From CAZGAQ01 sp964523405 (GTDB lineage: Bacteria > Planctomycetota > Phycisphaerae > UBA1845 > Fen-1342), in assembly GCA_964523405.1 (NCBI GenBank), contig CAZGAQ010000023.1, positions 20,696 to 84,695 on the forward strand: a DNA stretch of 64,000 nt. Direction: 5' to 3'. The notes beneath the pieces are model-generated. The model saw only the letters and a list, made by a program, of their open reading frames with translations, did no database searches and was not told where the DNA came from. The position numbers were made by a program, and so were the translations under genes. Shown here one piece after another: positions 26,802 to 36,044 of the stretch (the first letter of the stretch is position 1; each line of letters starts with the position of its first letter).

Positions 26802-29800
26802 ATGGCCAAGCAAAAGCGTCTCAACAAGAACATGGTGGCGTTCCTGACCCTGATGGGCATGCTGCTGGTGATCGGTGTGGCGGCCCTCATCATCCGGCAG
26901 GGGGCGCGGCGCGATCCGGCTGCTCTGGCTCTGCAGGCGCGGGAGATCGAGCAGCTTAACGATGTCGAGAAGATGAGCAAGGCGGTCGTGCTGTACCGCC
27001 AGGCCTACGCGGCGAGTGAGGAACGCGATCCCAACTACGTGTTCGACAGCGCGCGCTGCTTCTTCAAGATGGCGGCGATTGGTCCCTGGCTGGAGACACT
27101 GAGTCGCGCCCACTCGAAAGATCCGCACGACCCGCGCCCGATCGTGGCCGTCCTGAACGGCCTGTGGCGGCTGCGCGAGATGGAGGGCGTCCTCCGTTCG
27201 CCGAACGAATGGCGGGATTGGTCGGACAAGCTCCTGCAGATCGAGCCGAACCATCCCCTGGGACTGGTCTGCCGGGCGCGGGCGCTGGCGCCGGCCACGG
27301 AGGAGACGAGCCGGGCGGCAGCGGCGGAGGCGGCGCGGCAGGCTTACGGTGCGGGATCGACCGATCCGCGTGTGGTGGTTGTCTACGCCGAATACCGGGA
27401 ACGTGAGCAGATGGCGGCGGCGCGGGCCGCGGCCCAGGCGGGGTCGACCGAGGCGGTGCTGGAACAGCAGCGCATGAAGCTGAACGAGGAGATCAAGGGG
27501 ATCTTCGACCAGGCCGTTGGCGCGGAGCCGAACGATCCCGGGCTGATCATGGCCTATGCGGACCACTTGGACGGCATGTGCAACTGGCTGCGCGCGCTGG
27601 CGCGCCGCCCCGGGCGGGAGGCCGAGGCGGCGGCCTGGCGCGAACAGGCGCAGCAACTGCGGGCGGACGCAATCGCGCGGCTGGACCGCGTGCTGCGGGC
27701 GACGGAGCAGACACTGAAGGATACCAAAGAGGCGCTGACCGCGAAGCCGGCCCCGCCTATCGAGCGCGCCCGGGAGCTGTGGGAAACCCAGGCCAATACG
27801 GAGTGGTACCTGCCGGAGTTGTACCTGGCGCTGGCGCAGCAGACGCTCAAGCAGGGCGTGGAAAGCAATGAGCAGCTCATTGCGGCGGACGACCAACTGA
27901 CCGAGGAGCAGTGGAAGGCCCGGCGCGCCGCTGAGCAGGCGCTCGTTGCCCGCGTCGACCCGCTGCTGGAGCGTGCCATCGCGCTGGATCCGGCCATGTA
28001 CGATGCGTACACCGCCCGGGCCCAGGTGCGGCTGGTCGGGGTAGAGGATGCCGGCGAGTCGCGCAACCGGGAGGCGGACCGGCTGAAGCATGCGGTTGCG
28101 GCGCTCACGCTGTACGAGGAAGCCAGTCGCGCCACGCAGACGCTGCGTACGCTCCGCGCGACGCTCACGGAAGCGCAGCGCATGCTCATGCTGCTGCGGG
28201 GCTTCCTGATGGCGCTGGACTGCCGCGCGCTGGCGATTGCGCAAAAGGACACGGAGCGCGATGCGGCCGCGCTCGCCAGCGCGAAGCAGTTCCTTGAAGA
28301 CGCGCAGGTCAAGGCGCCGGAATACCCGGCGACGCTCTACATGGAAGGGCAGTACGCGATTGCCACCAATGATCTGGTGACGGCGATCAAGGCGTTCCAG
28401 AAGGCGAGTGAGACGGGCATGCACCCGATCTGGTGGCTCCAGCTGGCACGCGTGACCGCGCTGCCGGAGGAGCAACTGGCGGCCCTGTACCTGCAGGCGC
28501 GGCAGTTCGGCGAGGCCGAGCAGTGGGCCCGGCAGGCGCTGGGGCGGTACGAGAAGGATATGGGGCAGAATGCGCCGGTGCCGTTGATTCTCGTGCTTGC
28601 CCAGGTGGTGCACCAACTGAACCGCCTGCCCGAAGCGTACCAACTGCTCGACCAGGCCCGGCTTGCCTACCCGGGAGACGCGCGACTCGCCGCGCTCCGG
28701 GCGCAACTGCTGGCCCAGGAAGGACGCGGCGAGGAGGCCACGAAGGCGGCCCGCGAAGCCGTCACGGCAGCGACGCCGCAGGCGCGCTTGTGGCAGGCCC
28801 AGGTGGCGTTGCAGGCCAAGGACCTGGCCACCGCGGAGCAGCTCACGCGCGGCCTCCTGGAATCGACGGAGACCAGCGACGAGCTGTTCGAGTCGGCGCT
28901 GCAGTTGCTGCTGGCCGCGCTGGAGGATGGCGGGCGGCGCGCGGAGGCGCAGCAGTTGGTTCGCGAGCTGAAGCAGCAGGGGGCGCGGCCCAAGTTGGCC
29001 ATGAATCTGGAGCGTTACGAGGTGCTGCTGAGCGAAACCGATCCGCAGCAGCGCGACGCCAAGCTGCTGGAGATCATCACACGCGTCGCGGACCCGGCGA
29101 CGCGCGCGGAGCAGTACGTTGGCTTTTATCTAAGTCGGAGTGCTGTGGATCCGGCGGTGCCGGGGGCCACAGACGTGGCCCTGAAGAACATGGGGGAGGC
29201 GCTCAAGTACCTGCGGGAACTCCGGAAGCTGCGCGGCGCGCAGCCGGCGCTGGTCGAACGTGAATTCGAGCTGCGTCTGCGGATCGGCCAGGCGCACGAT
29301 GAGGCGGCCAGGGTGGCCGAGCGCGCCGGGGCGGCGAGCCGGGTGACGGCGGAGCAGACGGCGGCGAAGGAGGCGCTCGCGCAGGCCGGTGAATTGGCGA
29401 AGGAACTGGCCCAGGTCGATGACGGGAAGGGATGGGATCGGGTGGGCGGGGCCTCCTACCGCGGGAAACTCGCGCTGGTGCAGGATAACGCGGAGGTGGC
29501 GATCCGCGAGTACCGCCAGGCGGTGCAGGGTTCGCCGAAGTCCGCGGAACTGCAGGTGGGGCTCGCGCGGGCGTACCGCGCCGCGGGTCGTCAGGCGGAG
29601 GCGATTGACGCACTGAAGCGGGCGGTGGCGTTCAACCCGAATGATGCCGAGGCCCACGGCCTGCTGTCGGTGACGTACGACGACCTGGCGGCGAAGGCCA
29701 CCGGGCCGGAGCGCAACGAGCTGCAGGCGCAGGCGAATGCTGCGTTTGAGGCGCTGGCGCGGCTCTCGCCGAACAACCCGTACGTCGCGCAGCGCCGCGC

Positions 29801-32027
29801 GCGACAGGAAGAGGAAGCCAAGCCGCTGGAAGCCATCGCGGCGCGTGAGCCCAAGTGCACGACGGACCCGAATGACCTGGCGAATATCTTCCGCGTCGGC
29901 GAACTCTACGTGCGGGCTGCCCAGATCACGAAAGACGCGGGCAACGCTGCGGCGCTGCCGGCGCTGACCACACGCGGCCAGGCATTCTATGCCGCGCAGC
30001 TCGGCACGTCTGACCCGAACCTGCGGCTGCGGCTGTTGGAGCTGGCGGCGAATTTCTACGCCCTGCAGGACGATCGGGCGGGCGGCGAGGCGTTCGTGCG
30101 CAAGTTCTTCGAGCAGGCCACGGGCGACCAGAAAGTGCTGGCGCAGCTGATGCTGGCGCGGATTGCCGAGCGCTTCGGCGACACGGAGGCAGCGGAACGT
30201 GAGTTTGTCGCGGCCCAGGGACTGATCAATCCCAGTGTGAGCGACCCGGCGAAGCGGCGGGAGCTCGCCCTGCAGATCGGACTGCAGTTCGTCGACTTCT
30301 ACGGCCGTTCCGGCCGCGCCCGGCAGGTGATCGAGGTGTGCCGCTGGCTGCTGGACCGGGTTGCGGAACAGGGGGATGCGGTGCAGCGCGTGCGGCTGAA
30401 GCTGATCGACGCGCTGCTGCAGGCCGGGCAGGTGACGGAGGCGGATCAGGAAACGGCGGAGTACGTAAAGGCTTACGGCGAGGATCAGGATGGGCTGATG
30501 GCGCGCGCCCGCGTCCGGCTCGCCCAGAACGAGCGGGATGCCGCGACCGCCGACCTGACGGCCATCCTGAAGGAGTCGCCGGATCACGTGTGGGCCCTGA
30601 TGGCCCGGGGCTGGCTGATGCTGCAGCGGGCGCGCTACGATGCGGCCCGCGTGGATCTCGAGCGGGCGGCGCAGTTAACCGCGGCAGACTCGCCTTGGGC
30701 GCCGCGCCTGCACGGAATGATCGCCGCGCTGCATGAGCGCGCGGGGCGGCTGGAGGCCGCCGTCGAGGAAATCCGCAAGGAACTCGAAGCCCTGGCGCGC
30801 GGTGGCGCGCGGCCGGAGGTGCAGGCCGGCGTGGTGGCCGACCTGGTGCGCGTGTTGCGCAAGATCAACCAGATCGATAAGGCGCGGGACCTGGTCAGCG
30901 AGTACATGGCCAAGAGCCCGGAAGACCCGCTTTGGCCGCAGCAACTCGGCCTGCTCTACGAAATGCGGGCGGACGGCGCCCGCAAGCGTGGCGACGCGGG
31001 CACGGCGGAGAAGGACTACGCGTCCGCGGCGCGGTACTACCAGCGGACGGCCGAGCTCTGCGGGGAGAAGCAGCCGGGCGGGCGCGTGCAAGCGTTGACA
31101 GCGCAGCTCCTGGTGCTCGTGAAGGCGGGCAAGGCGCGCGACGCCCTGCAGCTGTTCAAGGCCCAGCCGCAAGAGAAGACGCCGGTGCCCCTGCGGCTGG
31201 CGGCGGCGCGCGCGTACGCGCAATTGAACGATTCCGACGCGGCGCTGGAGCAGTGGCGCATCGCGCTGCAGGACGCGTCGACCAGCTCGATGGGGCAAGT
31301 GGGCACCGTGACGAATGACGTGCGCGAGGTCGTCGGCGAGGAGAACACGGAGCGTCTGCTGCGGGCGCTGGTCGAACCGCTGCCCGCGGATGTGTTGCCG
31401 GGGCAGCGGCTGCGAAATGCGCTGGGGGATGCCCTGGGGCGCTGCAAGCGCGGCCCGGAAGCGATCACGCTTCTGAACCAGACCCTGGAGACCTTGCCCA
31501 AGGAGGGGAACGAGACCCTCGCCGCCCTCCTGACGCGCGGACAGATTCAGGAGCAGAGCCAGGACAACGCGGCGGCGATTGCGAGTTACCAGCAGGTGCT
31601 GGAACTCGCCCCGCAGCATCTCGCGGCGCTCAACAATCTGGCCTATCTGCTCGTGGACGCCACCGGTCCCGGTCTGCCGCGGCCCGAGGAAGCGCTGAAG
31701 TACGCGGAACGACTGGAGGGACTGGTTCAGGAGAACCCGAACGCGGCGAATATGCTGGATACCATCGGCTGGGTGTACTTCCGGTACGGCAATTCCCGTG
31801 ATGACCGGCGGGCCTATCTCGAACGGGCCGGCGCCGCCCTGGAGCAGGCGCTCAGTCTCGACGACGAGACGCTGCCCGCGATCGAGCACCTGGGACTGGT
31901 CTACGCGGCCGGCGGCCGGGACGCGGATGCCCGGGCTTTGCTGAACCGGGGCCGCGACCTAGCCAAGAAGGCCGGTAACGCGGAATATGTGCAGAAGTTC
32001 GAAGCGGCGCTGCAGAAGTTGCCGTAA
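26802..32027 (+). CDS. Giant membrane-anchored TPR protein (PrsT-like)
   Basis: A 1741-residue protein with one N-terminal membrane helix (NMVAFLTLMGMLLVIGVAAL, residues about 10-29), then an almost entirely helical region with many TPR-like 34-residue units. Examples are ALGRYEKDMGQNAPVPLILV and AIDALKRAVAFNPNDAEAH, and near the C-terminus IASYQQVLELAPQHLAALNN. Long TPR proteins (PrsT family) are standard members of exosortase/EPS clusters in proteobacteria, which supports the same role here as a scaffold for polysaccharide export. It starts 14 bases after the EpsI-like gene. It is much longer than the roughly 900 residues usual for PrsT. No lipobox is seen. Confidence 0.8.
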   Translation: MAKQKRLNKNMVAFLTLMGMLLVIGVAALIIRQGARRDPAALALQAREIEQLNDVEKMSKAVVLYRQAYAASEERDPNYVFDSARCFFKMAAIGPWLETLSRAHSKDPHDPRPIVAVLNGLWRLREMEGVLRSPNEWRDWSDKLLQIEPNHPLGLVCRARALAPATEETSRAAAAEAARQAYGAGSTDPRVVVVYAEYREREQMAAARAAAQAGSTEAVLEQQRMKLNEEIKGIFDQAVGAEPNDPGLIMAYADHLDGMCNWLRALARRPGREAEAAAWREQAQQLRADAIARLDRVLRATEQTLKDTKEALTAKPAPPIERARELWETQANTEWYLPELYLALAQQTLKQGVESNEQLIAADDQLTEEQWKARRAAEQALVARVDPLLERAIALDPAMYDAYTARAQVRLVGVEDAGESRNREADRLKHAVAALTLYEEASRATQTLRTLRATLTEAQRMLMLLRGFLMALDCRALAIAQKDTERDAAALASAKQFLEDAQVKAPEYPATLYMEGQYAIATNDLVTAIKAFQKASETGMHPIWWLQLARVTALPEEQLAALYLQARQFGEAEQWARQALGRYEKDMGQNAPVPLILVLAQVVHQLNRLPEAYQLLDQARLAYPGDARLAALRAQLLAQEGRGEEATKAAREAVTAATPQARLWQAQVALQAKDLATAEQLTRGLLESTETSDELFESALQLLLAALEDGGRRAEAQQLVRELKQQGARPKLAMNLERYEVLLSETDPQQRDAKLLEIITRVADPATRAEQYVGFYLSRSAVDPAVPGATDVALKNMGEALKYLRELRKLRGAQPALVEREFELRLRIGQAHDEAARVAERAGAASRVTAEQTAAKEALAQAGELAKELAQVDDGKGWDRVGGASYRGKLALVQDNAEVAIREYRQAVQGSPKSAELQVGLARAYRAAGRQAEAIDALKRAVAFNPNDAEAHGLLSVTYDDLAAKATGPERNELQAQANAAFEALARLSPNNPYVAQRRARQEEEAKPLEAIAAREPKCTTDPNDLANIFRVGELYVRAAQITKDAGNAAALPALTTRGQAFYAAQLGTSDPNLRLRLLELAANFYALQDDRAGGEAFVRKFFEQATGDQKVLAQLMLARIAERFGDTEAAEREFVAAQGLINPSVSDPAKRRELALQIGLQFVDFYGRSGRARQVIEVCRWLLDRVAEQGDAVQRVRLKLIDALLQAGQVTEADQETAEYVKAYGEDQDGLMARARVRLAQNERDAATADLTAILKESPDHVWALMARGWLMLQRARYDAARVDLERAAQLTAADSPWAPRLHGMIAALHERAGRLEAAVEEIRKELEALARGGARPEVQAGVVADLVRVLRKINQIDKARDLVSEYMAKSPEDPLWPQQLGLLYEMRADGARKRGDAGTAEKDYASAARYYQRTAELCGEKQPGGRVQALTAQLLVLVKAGKARDALQLFKAQPQEKTPVPLRLAAARAYAQLNDSDAALEQWRIALQDASTSSMGQVGTVTNDVREVVGEENTERLLRALVEPLPADVLPGQRLRNALGDALGRCKRGPEAITLLNQTLETLPKEGNETLAALLTRGQIQEQSQDNAAAIASYQQVLELAPQHLAALNNLAYLLVDATGPGLPRPEEALKYAERLEGLVQENPNAANMLDTIGWVYFRYGNSRDDRRAYLERAGAALEQALSLDDETLPAIEHLGLVYAAGGRDADARALLNRGRDLAKKAGNAEYVQKFEAALQKLP

Positions 32028-32080
32028 GCGCGACCCTTGCGGCCGCGGCCGGCACCGCGGCCCCGTGTGCGAGGATAGTC

Positions 32081-34357
32081 ATGAGTACTGTTGGTGATGC
32101 TCAACCCATCGTGCTGACTGCACCTGCATCTCCGGCTGCGCTGTCTGCGGCGGCGGCCCCGGCGACCGCGCCCTCGATGGCGACGGCCTTCACCGCGGGC
32201 GACGTCTGGCGGGTGATCAAGCAGCGCAAGCTGTTGATTGCGGTCACGTTCGTGGTGCTGTATTTGCTGGTCGGCGCCGCGACGGCGCTGGTCTACCGGT
32301 TTGCGCCGCAGTACGTGAGCGAGGCCTACGTCAAACTGATCCCGCCGATGCAATCGAACTACAGCGAGCAGATCCTGCCGCGCGACTACATTCTGCACTC
32401 GCTCTCCACAGAGGCCGCGCGCTTTCGCGATCCGGCGCTGCTGATGGACGTGCTCAAGCGCCCGGAAATCAAGGGGACCACGTACTACAAGTGGTTCGGT
32501 GACAACTTCGAGGAGTGCCTCAAAGACTTTCGGGACCGCCTGTCGGTTACGCCGGTGCGCGACAGCTACCTGATCCGGGTTGCGATCGGCCTGAAGGACA
32601 AGACCGAAGCCACCAACATCGTCAACACGCTGGTGCAGCAGGCCGTGTCGAAATCCCAGTTCCGCCTGACGGAGGAAGGCAAAGACCGGCTCAACAGCCT
32701 GAAGAACCGCCGGGCGGACAAGGAAAAGCAACTGACGGCCACGCGGGACCGCATCGCCAGTGCGCGGCAGCGCCGCGACATGCCGGCCCTCGAGTCGGAC
32801 CGCGAAGTGCAGAGCGAGATGATCGCGATGCTGAATAACACCTCCGCGGAGCTGCGCACGCGGGCGGCGGATGTGCAGGCCCAGTTGGACTCGGTCCATG
32901 GACGGGATTACCGCACGCTGCCGCTGTCCGCGGAAATGAAGGTGATTGTCGAGTCCGATCCCGTGCTGCGCTACTACCGCCAGCAGGTGGAGACGCTCGA
33001 CGTGCAGATTGAGGCCGCGCGCCGGACGGTCGGCGAGAACCACCGCTCGATGGAGGTCATGCGCCAGCAGCGGGAGAGCTATGCCCGCCTGGAGGCCGCG
33101 CGGCGCGAGGAGCTGATCGACGATCTGAAGAGCCGCCAGATGGAGTCGCTCAGCCAGGAGCAGGCCCGCGTGCGCAACATGCAGGCGGAAATCGGTGAGC
33201 AGCTGGCGCAGCGTGAAGCTACGCTGAAGGACCTGGATCAGACGATTCAGGACCTGAAGGGCCTCGAAGAGGACGAAAAGCTGCTGCAGGGTGAACTCGA
33301 GGCCATCGGCAAGTCCGTGCTTGAGGTGGAAGGTCAGGTGGGGGTGACCGAGAAGGAAGGCAAGCTCCAGATCGCGATCGCGGCCCGCGATGCGGTATCG
33401 CCCTCGCGGCCCGAATTCGTCACGTGGTTGGGTGGCGGGGGTGTGCTCTGCTTGCTGGTGGCCGTGGGGTTGGCCTTCCTGCGGGAAGTGACCGATCAGG
33501 CCATTCGGACACCCGTGGACGTGGCCCGCCACGGTGGCCTGTCGGTGCTCGGCAGCGTACCACTACTCGACGAAGAGGAAGAGACGGATATTGCCGAGCT
33601 CGAGCAGGTGACCCGCCGCGCGCCGCAGTCGCTGATTGCCGAGTCGTTCCGGCAGATTCGGGCGCATCTGGCGTACAGCGGTCCGCTGGCGTCGCAGCGC
33701 ACGCTCCTCATCACCAGCCCACGGCCCGAGGACGGCAAGACCGCGGTTGCGATCAACCTGGCGGTCACGTTCGCCCAGAGCAATCAACGCGTCCTGCTGG
33801 TTGACGCCAACTTCCGGCGCCCGGGCGTGCGCCGCGCCTTTGCCGGCACGCGCGCCGAAGGCCTTTGCAACGTGCTGGTCGGACAGATGGCGCTCGACCA
33901 GGCCATCGTCCATACCGAACTCCCGAACCTGGATGTGCTGGGCAGTGGCCCGCTGCCGCCGAATCCCGGCGAGCTGCTGGGCTCGCCCCAGATGCGGGAG
34001 CTGCTCAAGCTCGTCGCCGGCAAGTACGACCGAGTGGTGGTTGACGGCCCGCCGTGCCTGTTGGTGAGCGATGCGTTGGTCATCGCGACGCAGGTGGATG
34101 CGGTCGTGCTCGTGGCTCGTGCGGTCCACGGCACCAAGGGCACGCTCCGCCGCGCGCGCGAGCAACTCCAGCGCATCGGCGCCCGCGTGATTGGCGCCGT
34201 GCTCAACGGTGTGCGGGCGCAGCCGGGCGGCTACTTCAAGCAGCAATACCGCGAGTTCTACGAGTATCGGGAAGAGGAAGCGACGGCGCCGCGCTTGCCA
34301 GCCGATCAGCCGGCAGCGCTCGAGCGCGGGCCGGCGGACGACGACCGCCAGACCTGA
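32081..34357 (+). CDS. Wzc-like polysaccharide co-polymerase / tyrosine kinase
   Basis: A 758-residue protein. Two membrane helices (about 50-72 and 445-465) flank a Wzz-type periplasmic domain and a long coiled coil (about 190-430). A BY-kinase domain follows: Walker A SPRPEDGKTAVAINLA, Walker A' VLLVDANFRRP and Walker B RVVVDGPP. A Tyr cluster near the end (YFKQQYREFYEY, four Tyr) should be the autophosphorylation site. It controls chain length and export of polysaccharide with the Wza-like channel. The second Asp of the DxD in Walker A' is Asn here. GAGGA precedes the ATG. The Ala/Pro-rich N-terminal 35 residues are unusual. Confidence 0.92.
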   Translation: MSTVGDAQPIVLTAPASPAALSAAAAPATAPSMATAFTAGDVWRVIKQRKLLIAVTFVVLYLLVGAATALVYRFAPQYVSEAYVKLIPPMQSNYSEQILPRDYILHSLSTEAARFRDPALLMDVLKRPEIKGTTYYKWFGDNFEECLKDFRDRLSVTPVRDSYLIRVAIGLKDKTEATNIVNTLVQQAVSKSQFRLTEEGKDRLNSLKNRRADKEKQLTATRDRIASARQRRDMPALESDREVQSEMIAMLNNTSAELRTRAADVQAQLDSVHGRDYRTLPLSAEMKVIVESDPVLRYYRQQVETLDVQIEAARRTVGENHRSMEVMRQQRESYARLEAARREELIDDLKSRQMESLSQEQARVRNMQAEIGEQLAQREATLKDLDQTIQDLKGLEEDEKLLQGELEAIGKSVLEVEGQVGVTEKEGKLQIAIAARDAVSPSRPEFVTWLGGGGVLCLLVAVGLAFLREVTDQAIRTPVDVARHGGLSVLGSVPLLDEEEETDIAELEQVTRRAPQSLIAESFRQIRAHLAYSGPLASQRTLLITSPRPEDGKTAVAINLAVTFAQSNQRVLLVDANFRRPGVRRAFAGTRAEGLCNVLVGQMALDQAIVHTELPNLDVLGSGPLPPNPGELLGSPQMRELLKLVAGKYDRVVVDGPPCLLVSDALVIATQVDAVVLVARAVHGTKGTLRRAREQLQRIGARVIGAVLNGVRAQPGGYFKQQYREFYEYREEEATAPRLPADQPAALERGPADDDRQT

Positions 34358-34449
34358 CGCGGCCCGGTCCGCGCGGCTCCGTCCGGGCCGGCGTGCCACG
34401 CGCGCGGGCGGCGCTGCCGACGGAAACGGCGTGGACACACGAGGTCCAC

Positions 34450-35223
34450 ATGGACCGCAATATCAAACTCGTGCTGGCCTACGACGGCACCGAGTTTCAC
34501 GGCTGGCAGCGACAAGCCGGTGTGCGGACCGTTCAGGCCGTCGTCGAGGACGTGCTGCGCCACATCCTGCGACACCCTTTGCATGTCGATGGGGCCAGCC
34601 GCACGGATGCCGGTGTCCACGCCCGTGGACAAGTGGCCCGGGTTGTGACCGCCGCGCCCATCCCCGTGGAGAATCTGCGCCGCGCGGCCGGACACCACCT
34701 GCCGCCCGATGTCGCGCTGGTTCACGCTGAGCTGGCCGCCCCCGACTTTCATCCCCGCGCGGCCCTCGGCAAGCTCTATCGCTACCGCCTCTTCAACGCC
34801 GTGCGGCGCCCCGTGGAGGTCCTGCAGGGGCGCTATGCCTGGCACGTCTGGTACCCGCTGGACCTGGAGCGCATGCGTGCGGCCGCGGCACTCCTCGTCG
34901 GCACGCACGATTTCGCGGCCTTCGCTTCGCAGGGGGCGCCGCGCCAGACGACGGTGCGGACCGTGCAGCGGATCGGCATCCGGCGCTGTGTCGATGAAGT
35001 GCTGATCGACGTCGCAGGCGACGGCTTCCTGTACAATCAAGTCCGCAACATGGTGGGTACGCTGTTCGAGGTCGGTCGCGGACACTGGCCACCGGAGCGC
35101 GTGTCCGAGATCCTTGCTTCGCGCGACCGAAGTCATGCCTCGATTACCGCCCCGGCGCACGGGCTGTGCCTGCAATGGGTCTGCTATGGTCCGGCCCCGG
35201 AGATTCGCGATGGAGCTGTCTGA
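34450..35223 (+). CDS. truA: tRNA pseudouridine(38-40) synthase
   Basis: A 257-residue TruA. It opens with IKLVLAYDGTEFHGWQRQ, and the catalytic Asp is D53 in GASRTDAGVHARGQ. Later come LYRYRLFNA and GDGFLYNQVRNMVGTL, all typical. It modifies U38-U40 in tRNA anticodon arms. GAGG precedes the ATG. The 3' end overlaps the next gene by 14 bases. Confidence 0.96.
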   Translation: MDRNIKLVLAYDGTEFHGWQRQAGVRTVQAVVEDVLRHILRHPLHVDGASRTDAGVHARGQVARVVTAAPIPVENLRRAAGHHLPPDVALVHAELAAPDFHPRAALGKLYRYRLFNAVRRPVEVLQGRYAWHVWYPLDLERMRAAAALLVGTHDFAAFASQGAPRQTTVRTVQRIGIRRCVDEVLIDVAGDGFLYNQVRNMVGTLFEVGRGHWPPERVSEILASRDRSHASITAPAHGLCLQWVCYGPAPEIRDGAV

Positions 35224-35944
35224 ACGCGTTGTCCTGGTGACCGGTGCGGCCCGCCGCATCGGCCGGGCAATTGCGGTGCGGCTGGCGCGCGCCGGCGCCC
35301 GGATCGCTGTCCACACGCGCTCGTCGGTGGCCGACGCGGAGGAGACCGTGCGCCTCTGTCGCGCCGCTGGCGGCGACGGCATGGTGTTTCCGGCCGATCT
35401 GGCGGACGTGGCGCAGACGCGCGCCCTGGTGCCGGCGGTCCTGCGGCAGTTCGGGCGCCTGGACGTGCTCATCAACAATGCCGCCGAATTTCGGCCGCAG
35501 ACGGTCGCGCTGTTCTCGCTGGCCGACTGGGAGCGCACGCTGCAGGTCAACCTCACGGCGCCGATGCTCCTGGTGCACGCGGCCCACACCACCCTGCGGC
35601 AGGCGGGCGGGCGCGTCATCAACCTGTGCGATGCGGCGACGACGCACCCCTGGCCCGACCATCTGGCGTACATGATCTCGAAAGGGGCGCTCGACACGCT
35701 GACGCGCGTGCTCGCGCGGGCGCTGGCTCCCGAGGTCAACGTGATCGGGATCGCCCCGGGCGTGGCGGCCTGGCCGGAGGGCTATGACGACGCAACGCGT
35801 GCGCGCCTGGTCGCCAAGGTCCCGCTGCGGCGCGCGGGGACGCCGGAGGATGTCGCCGCGGCGGTACATTTCGCACTGGCGGAGGGCGACTATCTGACGG
35901 GCGTCATTCTCCCGGTGGACGGTGGCCGCCATGTGGCGGGATAG
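35210..35944 (+). CDS. SDR oxidoreductase resembling pteridine reductase (PTR1/FolM type)
   Basis: A 244-residue short-chain dehydrogenase. The cofactor motif TGAARRIG (11-18) has the TGxxxRxG form of NADPH-dependent pteridine reductases. The catalytic set is D141, Y154, K158 (LCDAATTHP, then AYMISK). Asp replaces the usual SDR Ser, and the 13- and 4-residue spacings equal those of PTR1 (D181/Y194/K198). Reduction of dihydrofolate or dihydropterins is a reasonable prediction. A start inside truA is chosen because it matches the family N-terminus (ELSERVVLVTGA). Confidence 0.8.
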   Translation: MELSERVVLVTGAARRIGRAIAVRLARAGARIAVHTRSSVADAEETVRLCRAAGGDGMVFPADLADVAQTRALVPAVLRQFGRLDVLINNAAEFRPQTVALFSLADWERTLQVNLTAPMLLVHAAHTTLRQAGGRVINLCDAATTHPWPDHLAYMISKGALDTLTRVLARALAPEVNVIGIAPGVAAWPEGYDDATRARLVAKVPLRRAGTPEDVAAAVHFALAEGDYLTGVILPVDGGRHVAG

Positions 35945-35978
35945 ATGCCGAGGCCGTCCGCAGCACGGTGGGACGGCT

Positions 35979-35984
35979 TATAAT
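35979..35984 (+). promoter_or_regulatory. Possible -10 element for the 36045 gene
   Basis: A perfect TATAAT in a GC-rich background, 61 bases before the start of the next gene. No good -35 is visible 16-18 bases upstream, so the call is weak. Confidence 0.35.
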
Positions 35985-36044
35985 CTGGAGTTGGGGGTTT
36001 GGCGCTGGGCCGGCCAGGCCGGCGCCCGTGCGACGAGGTCAGCC

